A DNA stretch of 64,000 nt, taken from positions 1 through 64,000 of the forward strand of contig JADFZW010000012.1 of NCBI GenBank assembly GCA_015232355.1, written 5' to 3'. The DNA comes from Oligoflexia bacterium. Lineage in GTDB: Bacteria; Bdellovibrionota; Bacteriovoracia; Bacteriovoracales; Bacteriovoracaceae. This document shows positions 9,283 through 17,775 of this stretch, piece after piece. A program made the position numbers and the translations under genes. The notes under the pieces are model-generated. The model was not told the origin of the DNA, made no database searches, and saw only the letters and a list, made by a program, of their open reading frames with translations. Position 1 is the stretch's first letter. Each line of letters begins with the position of its first letter.

Positions 9283-11046
9283 ATGACTTCTATAACGATT
9301 ATCATTTCTCTATTTCTCTTAACATTTTTGTACTATTTTGTATCCTATTTTAAGCAATATGCTTTTTCTACTCATGGGATTAGCAAAATGTCCTCTCTCA
9401 AACGCTATCTCTTCATTTGGAATGGCGGTATTTTATTAGTACTTCTTTCTTCTTATGGATTTTTCATTCCTCCTTTTACTACTGTCACTATGGCAATAGC
9501 ATTTAATAATTACTTGTCTATTTTGGCAGCAGTTTATGGATTTGCTTGGTTTGCTTTGATTAGTTTTATAATCGTTGCTTTAATAATTAATGAAGGACGC
9601 CCATTCAAAAACAAGGGCCTCTTAATTCGAATACCTATTTTAGGCGCTTTGATCGGATATAGTATTCATCATCTTGGAAATAATCTTTTTCTCTTTAAAC
9701 CCACATACATCTTCTTCATTCAATTTATCGTAATATCAATTATACTTTTTACTCTTTACTTTGATCGCTTAAAATGGAAATTAGCATACAGAAGTGCTTT
9801 CAGTAGTTGGGGACTTGCACTGCTAGCTCTTCTCTTAATTATTTTCACTAACAAGTTAGAAGAAAATAGTGTTTTACTTTACTGTACATTTTTTTTCATT
9901 TTCTTTTCCAATTTTTTTCTCTTTCAAATGATCAACTTCTTTTTGGTAAAAAACTATATAAGCGATTTAGATAGCAACAACAAAAACATTTTAAATTCAA
10001 ATTCCAACTCCAATTCCATCTCAATCTCAATCCTATTATTAATATCAATACTAATCTCAACGCTAAATCTTAGTAGTTGTATGCGCTTTGGAACTTTAAA
10101 TTTAAGAGAGCATAACTATGGAGCTCTCCCAACAGAGATAATTTGGATTCAAATCGCCGGGCTACAAGAAGAACATTTAGCAATGTTACGCTTTTATATG
10201 CCAACTGTTTTTGACAAAACATCATTTGAATCAGCACAATGTTTTGGAAAAACTTGGACCTATACTCTTTATGAATTAAGGCCAAATGCTTTTAGCTCTC
10301 AGATGGTCGAGTTGACCGGGAAAAAAAATATCAAAGACAACTGCAATGACTTCAACTACTCTCCAGTTTGGAAATACTTGACTGACAATGGATATGAAAA
10401 TGCCATGCTCGAAGTTGGAGTTAAAGAAGATGATAGTTTTGAAAAAGCACTCAAGTGCGGTGATCGAGGCCAGGAATTTTTACGAGATTTGATATTGTGG
10501 AAAATGACCAAAACAGAAAAAAAAGGAGTTGAAACTTTTCATACTCAAGAAGAAAAGAATTTTAGTAAAGGTAAAATCTATTATGATAAATCTTGCCAAC
10601 AAGACGAATGTTACAATGGACTTGCTAAAAATGTAGAATATCTTTATGAAAATTTTATTAAAAATAATAATCGCTATTTTTTTCTTGTAAGAGATGTCTC
10701 CTACTTACGATCTCTGGAAAAAAAGAATTTAGAGGGTGCCAGAGATGTATTACTAGAACTTGAAAAAATATATAAATATTTTCTGCAAAAAATTGATCTA
10801 AAAGGCAAAGTTCTGCTTCTTCTTTCATCCTCTGTTCCTCAAAGCTTTGAATTTCCAGATAGTGGAAGAGAGTGGATTCAATTTGAGAAAACTGGTCAAG
10901 TAAATTTTTATCACAAATCCTCCTTGATGGGTTTTGTACTGGCAACCGGGGCCAGAGCAGAAAACTTCTGCGGAATATATGATGAAGCAGAGATTTTCAA
11001 AAGAATTATAGAGGGACCTAAAAAAATTAAATTTAAAAGTTGGTAA
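9283..11046 (+). CDS. Polytopic membrane protein with possible degenerate sulfatase-like domain
   Basis: A 587-residue protein. Residues ~1-225 hold about seven membrane helices. A low-complexity Ser/Asn/Ile stretch (SNSNSNSISIS, around 10000-10035) leads to a further hydrophobic segment with LSSC. The remaining ~310 residues are soluble. They open with IIWIQIAGLQEEHLAMLRFYMP, which resembles the IDG-type start of alkaline-phosphatase/sulfatase domains, and contain KVLLLLSSSVPQ near the end. The metal-binding Asp/His set of active sulfatases is not apparent, so the domain may be degenerate or the resemblance accidental. It is divergent from the Fe-S operon with a 62-base gap. The function is unknown. 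Confidence 0.65.
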   Translation: MTSITIIISLFLLTFLYYFVSYFKQYAFSTHGISKMSSLKRYLFIWNGGILLVLLSSYGFFIPPFTTVTMAIAFNNYLSILAAVYGFAWFALISFIIVALIINEGRPFKNKGLLIRIPILGALIGYSIHHLGNNLFLFKPTYIFFIQFIVISIILFTLYFDRLKWKLAYRSAFSSWGLALLALLLIIFTNKLEENSVLLYCTFFFIFFSNFFLFQMINFFLVKNYISDLDSNNKNILNSNSNSNSISISILLLISILISTLNLSSCMRFGTLNLREHNYGALPTEIIWIQIAGLQEEHLAMLRFYMPTVFDKTSFESAQCFGKTWTYTLYELRPNAFSSQMVELTGKKNIKDNCNDFNYSPVWKYLTDNGYENAMLEVGVKEDDSFEKALKCGDRGQEFLRDLILWKMTKTEKKGVETFHTQEEKNFSKGKIYYDKSCQQDECYNGLAKNVEYLYENFIKNNNRYFFLVRDVSYLRSLEKKNLEGARDVLLELEKIYKYFLQKIDLKGKVLLLLSSSVPQSFEFPDSGREWIQFEKTGQVNFYHKSSLMGFVLATGARAENFCGIYDEAEIFKRIIEGPKKIKFKSW

Positions 11047-11048
11047 CT

Positions 11049-11068
11049 CTGATATTAATCAGCTTTTT
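11049..11068 (+). terminator. Weak intrinsic terminator
   Basis: CTGAT and ATCAG form a five-base stem with loop ATTA directly after the stop codon region, followed by CTTTTT. The stem is short, so termination may be partial. Confidence 0.4.
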
Positions 11069-11220
11069 AATTCACTTTTTAATTCAATTATCCGGTTTTT
11101 TTTTCCGTCTTTAAAAAACAAAAAAATAATTAAATAATTATAAGTAAATCACGAAGAGTATTTTGTGATAGTAAGACCAAATTTTTGAGTTTGAAAAATT
11201 TTTTAACGGAGGTATCAAGA

Positions 11221-11730
11221 ATGTTAGTTAGAATTATCACTATTTTTGCTGTTTTTTCTCTATTTAGTACTATGGCATTTGCTGAAGCAAAAAAAGAAAA
11301 TTGTACCGATGCAAACAAATATGCTGTTTGTAAAGAAGATGTTGTAAAACAACATGTAATACATTGGTGTGATAGAGTAAAAAAAGAGGGCGACAAAGCT
11401 TTTCCAGAAATGAAGAAATTTCGTTTCAACTGCTGTGGTGATGAACAAGATTACGTATGGGTAAATGATACTCGTCCATATATGATCATGCATCCAATTA
11501 AGCCACAATTAGAGGGAAAAGATCTTATGAATTTCAAAGATCCAGGTGGTAAATTTTTATTCCAAGAATTCATTGCTTCTGTAAAAAAATCTCCAGATGG
11601 TGGTTGGGTAGATTATCAATGGACAAAATTTGGCGAATCAGATCCTACTCCAAAAAAATCATGGGTAATGATGTGCAAATCTCCTAAAGGTGAAGAATTT
11701 ATTGTTGGATCTGGAACTTGGGCAAACTAG
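11221..11730 (+). CDS. Secreted single-Cache-domain protein
   Basis: A 169-residue protein starting at ATG 11221, with GGAGG eight bases upstream (11208-11212). An in-frame upstream start at 11185 is rejected because the Shine-Dalgarno lies inside it. Residues 1-22 form a signal peptide ending STMAFAEA. The mature part looks like one sCache domain: YMIMHPIKPQLEGKDLMNFKDP, then FIASVKKSPDGGWVDYQWTKFG and KSWVMMCKSP. Cache domains bind small ligands outside the membrane, usually as part of chemoreceptors or kinases. This one has no membrane anchor or signalling domain and sits just upstream of a methyl-accepting chemotaxis protein. It could act as a soluble ligand-binding partner of that receptor; this is inference. 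Confidence 0.75.
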   Translation: MLVRIITIFAVFSLFSTMAFAEAKKENCTDANKYAVCKEDVVKQHVIHWCDRVKKEGDKAFPEMKKFRFNCCGDEQDYVWVNDTRPYMIMHPIKPQLEGKDLMNFKDPGGKFLFQEFIASVKKSPDGGWVDYQWTKFGESDPTPKKSWVMMCKSPKGEEFIVGSGTWAN

Positions 11731-11754
11731 TTTTTAAAGTTTAAAAATTAAAAC

Positions 11755-11798
11755 AAACCATGGCCAAAATTAATCTAAAAACCATGGCCATGGTTTTT
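11755..11798 (+). terminator. Intrinsic terminator after the Cache gene
   Basis: Left arm 11755-11765 (AAACCATGGCC) pairs exactly with 11786-11796 (GGCCATGGTTT), followed by a short T-run. The right side is itself embedded in a larger perfect palindrome, 11777-11798. It separates the Cache gene from the chemoreceptor gene. Confidence 0.75.
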
Positions 11799-11852
11799 AA
11801 TGTTACTAATTGAATTTATATTCAAATTTAATTTATATTAAAGAGGTTTTTT

Positions 11853-14297
11853 ATGGCTTCACAATTTTCACAAATAATACCACAATTTATAAGAAAAAAT
11901 TTAAAAGCTAAATTAACTGCTTCATTTGTTGTGTCTTCACTTATTGGATTAACACTGGTTGGGGCCATATGTTACTTTACTGCTCAAAAATCTCTAGAAA
12001 ATAGTAAGAAAGAAAATCTTGAAACAATACTAGATACAAAATCAGCAGAAATTCAAAAAGTAATGGTTGATATGACAAGCGCTCTGCTCTCATTATCAAA
12101 TGGTAAATACTTGCAAGATGCTTTGATATCTATAGAAAGTTTAGTTTACGCCATAAATTCTACTTTTGATAATGATATGGAATTAGCATCGAACTCAACC
12201 TTTCAAAATCTCGAAGCAAGATATAAATATAATGATATTTTTAAAGAGTATCTAGATCAATATCCCATGTTTTCCAATGTAGGTATAATTCAAAGTAAAG
12301 GACTAGTGATGACTCAAGCTTGGAAAAATATCTTCTTGGGAAAAAATTTATTAAATGGTGCTGTTAAAGATACACCATTAGCAAAGGGTTTTGCTAAAAT
12401 GCTTAATACTAAAGAAAAAATAGTCTTTATCGATTTACACTACTCTAAAGAGCTTAATAAGGCTATTGCCTATTTAATTAGTCCAATATTTTCTAAATAT
12501 GATCGCGATGTCTATGCAATGAACGACAAAATGGGTTACATCTATGTAGAAATTAATTGGGAAGTTATTAATCAAGTTTCAAAATTTAAAACTGGCCTTG
12601 GTGAAACTGGCCAAATATATATTTTAGGTGAAGATAGAATACAGCGAACTGATACTGTCCAATCACGTACAAATGAAGCTTATAAACTTGAATTTGCACA
12701 GAGAGATCAAACAAAATTAAATAGTCCTGCAATCAAAGAATTATTTGAAGGATCACAAAATCAAAGCGTAAAAAAAATCACACTTGAAACTAAAAACTAT
12801 CTTGGAGAAAATGTATTTTCTACAATATCTATAGCAGAAATTTTAGGCAACAAATGGGGATTTTTTGTTGAAGTATCCACCAAAGAAGCTATGAGTTCTG
12901 TAAAGAAGATGGGTTTTTTAATCTTCGCGGCCACTCTAATAATAATCGCAGTTTTAGCATTTATTGGAATCATGTTGGGAAGTAACATTGGTTCTTCCAT
13001 AAAAAAAATATCTGATTCCGCTCGAGATATCTCCAATGGAAAAATGAATAAAGTAAATATAGATGATGAAAGTGAGATTGGAGAATGTGCAGAAGCAATG
13101 AACAGAATGGTTGATGTATTAACCAGTGTGAATACTGATCTTGAAAAAATCGCTCATGCAGGTAAAGAAGGAAATTTAACCGAGAGATTAAACGCTAGTA
13201 AATATGAGGGTGATTACCGTAAAATTATCGATGGTGTAAATGGAATTCTAAATGAAATAGTCCGACCGATTAGCGAGCTTGAGATAGTTCTCCAAGAAAT
13301 TTCTCAAGGTGATTTGACTGTAAATATGAAAGGTGACTATAAGGGTGCATATCTCTCTATAAAAAATGCAGTAAACGCTACTGTTTTCTCTCTAAGTAAA
13401 ATAATGATTCAAGTAAAAGATGTAGTTGGTAGCGTAGATATCTCCTCAAGAAAAGTCGCTGAAAGCAGCAACGGTTTGCATGCAGGTGCAGGTCAACAAG
13501 CAACCTCACTAGAAGAGATTACTACCACTATGACTGAAATTGGTGCTCAAATTAATAGTAACGCTGAAAATGCTTTGAAAGCAAAAAATGTTAGTACTGA
13601 TGTTAGAGAAAACGCGGCCAAAGGAAATACTCAAATGAGTAATATGTTGAAAGCAATGACTGATATTACAGCTTCAAGCCAAAACATCGGAAAGATTATC
13701 AAGGTGATTGATGAGATTGCATTTCAAACAAATTTACTTGCTTTGAACGCTGCTGTTGAGGCGGCCAGAGCAGGAAAACATGGTAAGGGATTTGCGGTTG
13801 TTGCAGAAGAGGTGAGAAATCTGGCCGCCAGAAGTGCAGAAGCTGCAAAAGAGACTACTAATCTAATTGAAGATTCTAAGATGAAAGTTGAACAAGGTCA
13901 AAACATTGCTACAGAGACTGCGCAAGCATTAGATAAGATTGTTGGCAGTATTACAGAAGTAAGTCAGTTGATCTCTGAAATTTCCATTGCATCGAGAGAG
14001 CAAGCTCAAGGAGTTACACAAAGTAATATTGGACTTAAGCGTGTAGGTGAAGTCACTCAGAAAAATACTGTGTTTGCAGAGGAATCTGCCACTGCTGCTG
14101 ATGATTTAACTTCACAATCAAGGGCATTATTCGAGATGATCAATAAGTTTAAATTAGATCAAGGAAATCTAAATCTACATGCATCTAATTTTGGCGACCA
14201 CCATTCACATCATGCTGATAATAATGTTGATATGAATCCTCATATCGAGCACAGCAATGACGGAAACGAACAAATTCTTCTTAAGGAAGTATCGTAG
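11853..14297 (+). CDS. Methyl-accepting chemotaxis protein
   Basis: An 814-residue transmembrane chemoreceptor. AAGAGG lies six bases before ATG 11853. Helix TM1 spans about residues 18-40 and TM2 about 354-376. Between them is a ~310-residue periplasmic sensor of double-Cache type by size and pattern. HAMP-like segments follow (about 377-430 and 470-525), then the signalling domain with the diagnostic hairpin tip [20 protein letters not shown] (around residue 620-640) and [14 protein letters not shown]. The C-terminal tail is His/Asn-rich ([10 protein letters not shown]), could bind metal, and lacks an obvious CheR pentapeptide. The family relays ligand binding to CheA. No che genes are nearby. 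The preceding gene encodes a secreted Cache protein that may share its ligand. Confidence 0.95.
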   Translation: MASQFSQIIPQFIRKNLKAKLTASFVVSSLIGLTLVGAICYFTAQKSLENSKKENLETILDTKSAEIQKVMVDMTSALLSLSNGKYLQDALISIESLVYAINSTFDNDMELASNSTFQNLEARYKYNDIFKEYLDQYPMFSNVGIIQSKGLVMTQAWKNIFLGKNLLNGAVKDTPLAKGFAKMLNTKEKIVFIDLHYSKELNKAIAYLISPIFSKYDRDVYAMNDKMGYIYVEINWEVINQVSKFKTGLGETGQIYILGEDRIQRTDTVQSRTNEAYKLEFAQRDQTKLNSPAIKELFEGSQNQSVKKITLETKNYLGENVFSTISIAEILGNKWGFFVEVSTKEAMSSVKKMGFLIFAATLIIIAVLAFIGIMLGSNIGSSIKKISDSARDISNGKMNKVNIDDESEIGECAEAMNRMVDVLTSVNTDLEKIAHAGKEGNLTERLNASKYEGDYRKIIDGVNGILNEIVRPISELEIVLQEISQGDLTVNMKGDYKGAYLSIKNAVNATVFSLSKIMIQVKDVVGSVDISSRKVAESSNGLHAGAGQQATSLEEITTTMTEIGAQINSNAENALKAKNVSTDVRENAAKGNTQMSNMLKAMTDITASSQNIGKIIKVIDEIAFQTNLLALNAAVEAARAGKHGKGFAVVAEEVRNLAARSAEAAKETTNLIEDSKMKVEQGQNIATETAQALDKIVGSITEVSQLISEISIASREQAQGVTQSNIGLKRVGEVTQKNTVFAEESATAADDLTSQSRALFEMINKFKLDQGNLNLHASNFGDHHSHHADNNVDMNPHIEHSNDGNEQILLKEVS

Positions 14298-14344
14298 TAA
14301 ACAGTAAACAGTAATCAGTATTCAGTATTCAGTATTCAGTATTC
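14296..14344. repeat. Seven-copy 7-bp satellite between mcp and glnN
   Basis: Seven contiguous heptamers start on the last two bases of the mcp stop codon: AGTAAAC x2, AGTAATC x1, AGTATTC x4. The unit grades from AAAC to ATTC along the array. Its length is not a multiple of three, and it lies about 95 bases before the glnN start. Confidence 0.95.
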
Positions 14345-14438
14345 CTTAGCTACTTCCAAAAAATTTTGATACAAATTTTTAAATAATAATAAGTAATAAT
14401 AATAAATAATAATATTATTTTGGGAGTAGATAACAAAA

Positions 14439-16661
14439 ATGAAATCCTATATAAAAGATGCTACCAATCGCTCTATCCGAAAAATTCAATTACCTAAAAA
14501 TGAAAAGGGACAAAATTTAAAAATAAGTGAATATTACGCTGAAAATGTTTTTGATTTTAGAAAAGCATCAGGAATTCCAGAGGGAGTAAAAAGAGAGATG
14601 TTAGAAGTTTCTCGAACTGGAAAATTACTTCACAAAGAACATGCAGAGATTGTCGCCCACGCTGTAAGTGAATGGGCCTTAAGCAAAGGCGCTACTCACT
14701 TTTGTCATTGGTTTCAACCACTGACTGGAAATTCAGCAGAAAAGCATGATTCATTCTTAAATTTCACTTATAAAAATGGCGAGATCTCTCCTGATATCTC
14801 CCCTATTGATAAGTTAACTGCATCTCAATTACTCTGTGGCGGCCCTGATGCATCTTCATTTCCCTCTGGAGGTGCCAGATCTACTTTTGAGGCCAGAGGA
14901 TATACTGTGTGGGATATGTCCTCTCCAATGTTTATCACCGAGGGAGAAAATGGAAAAGTTCTTTGTATTCCCACTGCCTTTGCAGCACCAAATGGTGCCG
15001 CTCTCGATATTAAAACTCCACTTCTTCGTAGCATCTCTAAACTCTCTGATGAAGCAACAAAATTTTTACATCTAATTGGTTTTCCAGATGTAAAACAAGT
15101 AATTGTAAATTCAGGTGCTGAACAAGAGTATTTTTTAATTGATAAAGCATACTATAATTTACGTCCGGATCTTGTAATGTGTGGAAGAACTCTCTTTGGT
15201 TCTTTAAATGCAAAAAATCAACAACTAGAAGATCATTACTTTGGAAATGTTAATGATCGAGTACTGGCATTCATGCAAGAGTTAGATTACGAATTATATC
15301 GCTTAGGAATTCCATCCAAGACTAGACACAATGAGGTTGCTCCTGGACAATTTGAAATGGCCCCACTCTACTCAGAGGCAAATCTCTCCTCAGATCAAAA
15401 TCAATTAGTGATGGTAATAATAAAAAAAATTGCCGAACGCCATAATTTCAAAGCTCTCTTACATGAAAAACCTTTTTCAAAAATCAATGGTAGTGGTAAG
15501 CACGTAAATTGGTCACTAAGTGATGATAAAGGAAATAATTTATTAGAACTTGATGAAGTTGATAACGGGAACACTAGCAAACGTTTTCTTGCTCTAATTG
15601 CTATCATTGTAGAAGCAGTTTACAGACACGCAGAGGTAATAAGAATGAGTGTTGCTTCTGCTGGAAATGATCATCGTTTAGGCGCACACGAAGCACCACC
15701 ATCTATTCTTTCTGTTTTTCTTGGAGAAACTTTGTCTGAAATATTTTCTAATGGTAGCTCCAGTAGTGGCAACAGTAGTGGCAACAGTAGTAGCAACAAT
15801 AACAGAATTTTAAATTTGGGAGCTAAACAATTAGCACATTTACTTATTGATAATACAGATAGAAATCGTACATCTCCCTTTGCTTTCACTGGTAATCGTT
15901 TTGAATTTAGAGCAGTAGGAGCATCGGCCGCCATAGGATTCCCTCTCAGCATTTTAAATGCAGCAGTTGCCGATGTATTAGTTGATTCAAATAATTTCCT
16001 CGAAGAACAATTGGCAAATGGAAAAAGTGTTGATGATTCACTAGTAGCACTAATCCAACAATGGTTTAAAAACTCAGAGCGAATTGTCTTTAATGGTGAT
16101 GGTTACAGTGAAGAGTGGAGAATCGAAGCTGCCAGACGAGGATTATCTAATATCAACAACTCATTAGAAGCGTTTGAAGTTTTAAATAGTGATCATAAAA
16201 TTAAATTTTTGATTGATCTTGGAATTTATAGGCGAGACGAATTGAACACCAGATATAATGTCTCTCTTGAAAGATACAAAATGCAATTAAAAATCGAATT
16301 CGCAACTTTGATTTCAATGGTTAATCAATATGTTCTTCCTTCGGTCATTAATTATAAGCTCAAATTAATTTCCATAATCGCCCCAATGGACAAATTAAAT
16401 TATGGCGATAAAAATTATCAACAACACTCTGAAGATTCTTATCTCAAAGGTATTTTTCATACTCTAGAAAAAAAATCCCAAGTTCTTTACTCTAAAACTT
16501 GTCGTTTAAGTAAATTAATAAAGGAGAAATCACCTGACATTACCAATACCCTACTTCCACTCTCTCAAGAAATCTCAATTCTTTGCAGTGATTTAGAAGA
16601 ATTAGTTGCTGATGAAGATTGGTTGCTACCAAAGTATTATGATATGCTCTTCTTGAATTAA
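14439..16661 (+). CDS. glnN: Glutamine synthetase type III
   Basis: A 740-residue enzyme that makes glutamine from glutamate, ammonia and ATP. GGGAG lies upstream of ATG 14439. Family signatures are clear: FCHWFQPLTGNSAEKHDSF, the PSGGARSTFEARGY segment typical of type III, NEVAPGQFEMAP, GSGKHVNWSL, RLGAHEAPPS and RTSPFAFTGNRFEFRAVGAS. The length is near the usual ~700-730. A Ser/Gly/Asn insertion (about residues 438-455) sits just before RILNLGA and is encoded by short repeats, including GGCAACAGTAGT twice; it looks like a recent expansion in a loop. No glnB or glnE partner is near. A 7-bp satellite lies between this gene and mcp. Confidence 0.95.
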   Translation: MKSYIKDATNRSIRKIQLPKNEKGQNLKISEYYAENVFDFRKASGIPEGVKREMLEVSRTGKLLHKEHAEIVAHAVSEWALSKGATHFCHWFQPLTGNSAEKHDSFLNFTYKNGEISPDISPIDKLTASQLLCGGPDASSFPSGGARSTFEARGYTVWDMSSPMFITEGENGKVLCIPTAFAAPNGAALDIKTPLLRSISKLSDEATKFLHLIGFPDVKQVIVNSGAEQEYFLIDKAYYNLRPDLVMCGRTLFGSLNAKNQQLEDHYFGNVNDRVLAFMQELDYELYRLGIPSKTRHNEVAPGQFEMAPLYSEANLSSDQNQLVMVIIKKIAERHNFKALLHEKPFSKINGSGKHVNWSLSDDKGNNLLELDEVDNGNTSKRFLALIAIIVEAVYRHAEVIRMSVASAGNDHRLGAHEAPPSILSVFLGETLSEIFSNGSSSSGNSSGNSSSNNNRILNLGAKQLAHLLIDNTDRNRTSPFAFTGNRFEFRAVGASAAIGFPLSILNAAVADVLVDSNNFLEEQLANGKSVDDSLVALIQQWFKNSERIVFNGDGYSEEWRIEAARRGLSNINNSLEAFEVLNSDHKIKFLIDLGIYRRDELNTRYNVSLERYKMQLKIEFATLISMVNQYVLPSVINYKLKLISIIAPMDKLNYGDKNYQQHSEDSYLKGIFHTLEKKSQVLYSKTCRLSKLIKEKSPDITNTLLPLSQEISILCSDLEELVADEDWLLPKYYDMLFLN
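15754..15806 (+). repeat. In-frame Ser/Gly/Asn repeat inside glnN
   Basis: Imperfect 12-bp units (GGCAACAGTAGT repeated, with AGTAGC variants) encode a Ser-Gly-Asn loop within an otherwise highly conserved enzyme. It is probably a surface loop, since the catalytic motifs on both sides are intact. Confidence 0.8.
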
Positions 16662-16675
16662 AAATTTAAAATTAA

Positions 16676-16722
16676 AAAGGCCAGATTTTTGATACTTTTT
16701 GTATCTAAAAATCCAGCCTTTA
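16676..16722. terminator. Bidirectional terminator between glnN and the DUF4360-like gene
   Basis: An imperfect ~20-bp inverted repeat with arms beginning AAAGGCCAGATTTTT and ending AAAAATCCAGCCTTT, around the loop TTTTT. It sits between two convergent genes and has A-rich left and T-rich right flanks, as expected for a terminator working on both strands. Confidence 0.8.
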
Positions 16723-16776
16723 AAAACTTTTCCTTGTAAAATTAATCTTTCGTTCTTTCGTTAGTTCATCATCAAA

Positions 16777-17373
16777 CTAGCGGCAAACTCTCCACTGAAT
16801 GTGATAGATCAATCCTGAACGAATATCTATAGAGTCAACTGTGGCCATAGCATCTTCAAAAGCAGTATTTGATTTAGCTAACATTGCTGTGTTAACTCTT
16901 AAATTAACTGATTGTCCGCATGGTGACCAAACAACTGCAGCAGCTGGTAAAGTATTTGTTAAGAAATACTGATTGTCGAATCCACCTGGGAAAGTCTTTT
17001 GGTATCTTGGACCTTGAGCGCCAGCAAAGAAGTATTCAACGTTAAAATTAGCTTGACCGCCAACTGGAACATTTACGTAACCGCGATAGTCAATCTTAAA
17101 AATAGAAACACTGAAACCATTAGGAACAAGAACAGGAATAGATACGTTACATGTTTTACGATCAAAACTACGACCAGTAACACCACCGGCCTCAGCAACA
17201 TATTGATCAAATAATATACTTAATGCAGTTCTGTCGGGTGATAGTGTAACAGATGCACTTCCTGCAGGACAACCTGTTCCAGCATAACCAGGCATACCAA
17301 GACGAATATCTGGTGCAGCTGCAATTGCTGATAAACTAAGTAATGCTAATAATAATCCTAGTAACTTTTTCAT
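16777..17373 (-). CDS. Secreted DUF4360-like protein
   Basis: A 198-residue protein with a classic signal peptide (MKKLLGLLLALLSLSAIAAA). AAAGGAG lies seven bases before the ATG. The mature part matches my knowledge of DUF4360: GTGCPAGSASVTLSPDRTALSILFDQYVAEAGG, CNVSIPVLVPNGFSVSIFKIDYRGYV, NVEYFFAGAQGP, and LRVNTAMLAKSN followed by a terminal WRVC. Four or more conserved Cys residues suggest disulfides. The family is found in myxobacteria, Bdellovibrio-like bacteria and fungi and has no known biochemical role. It is a single-gene unit with its own promoter and a terminator shared with glnN. Confidence 0.88.
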   Translation of the reverse strand: MKKLLGLLLALLSLSAIAAAPDIRLGMPGYAGTGCPAGSASVTLSPDRTALSILFDQYVAEAGGVTGRSFDRKTCNVSIPVLVPNGFSVSIFKIDYRGYVNVPVGGQANFNVEYFFAGAQGPRYQKTFPGGFDNQYFLTNTLPAAAVVWSPCGQSVNLRVNTAMLAKSNTAFEDAMATVDSIDIRSGLIYHIQWRVCR

Positions 17374-17401
17374 TTCAATCTCCTTTTAAAAGTTAAGTTA
17401 A

Positions 17402-17431
17402 ATTTTATCATTGCAAATACGACAGTCTCAA
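17402..17431 (-). promoter_or_regulatory. Sigma-70-type promoter candidate for the DUF4360-like gene
   Basis: On the minus strand TTGAGA (17426-17431) and TAAAAT (17402-17407) are separated by 18 bases. Each matches its consensus at five of six positions. The predicted transcript start is about 20 bases before the ATG at 17373. Confidence 0.5.
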
Positions 17432-17775
17432 ATGCAACAGTCGCTTTTACAACAATCCACAATTTTAATAAAGCAAAGGACGTGCCAAATGTTCTCTATT
17501 TTAAATTTTTTTTATTTAATTTCGATCACGAGGTTACTGTGTTCTAATAAGTTTTTTATTGAGATTTAAATTGAGATTTCTATTGTGTACATTTTGTTCC
17601 AAAAAATCAGAAGAGGTGTGATGTTCCAAAAATTTTGATTTTTTTCAATGAAAATCAGATGACCCCAGTGTAGATGTGACCCTTGATTTTTTATTCAAGT
17701 GGTTTATTTTTTACTCTGAAATTTTTATTTTTTTTATTTTTTTATTTTTTTCCATTTTTAATTCGGACAAAGCTA
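17432..17775. other. Intergenic region between the DUF4360-like gene and addB
   Basis: About 340 bases without a convincing gene. It contains two direct copies of TGTTCCAAAAA at 17595-17605 and 17622-17632 (27 bases apart) and a very T-rich stretch before the addB start. An open frame from TTG 17683 into addB is discounted because it is homopolymer-rich and has no Shine-Dalgarno. Confidence 0.5.

Noticed and set aside
11130-11508. Minus-strand open frames opposite the Cache gene
   Set aside because: They are shadows of a well-supported + strand gene with a signal peptide and Shine-Dalgarno.
17683-17775. N-terminal extension of addB from TTG
   Set aside because: Translates to a Phe-rich homopolymer-like peptide with no Shine-Dalgarno; family sequence starts at ATG 17776.
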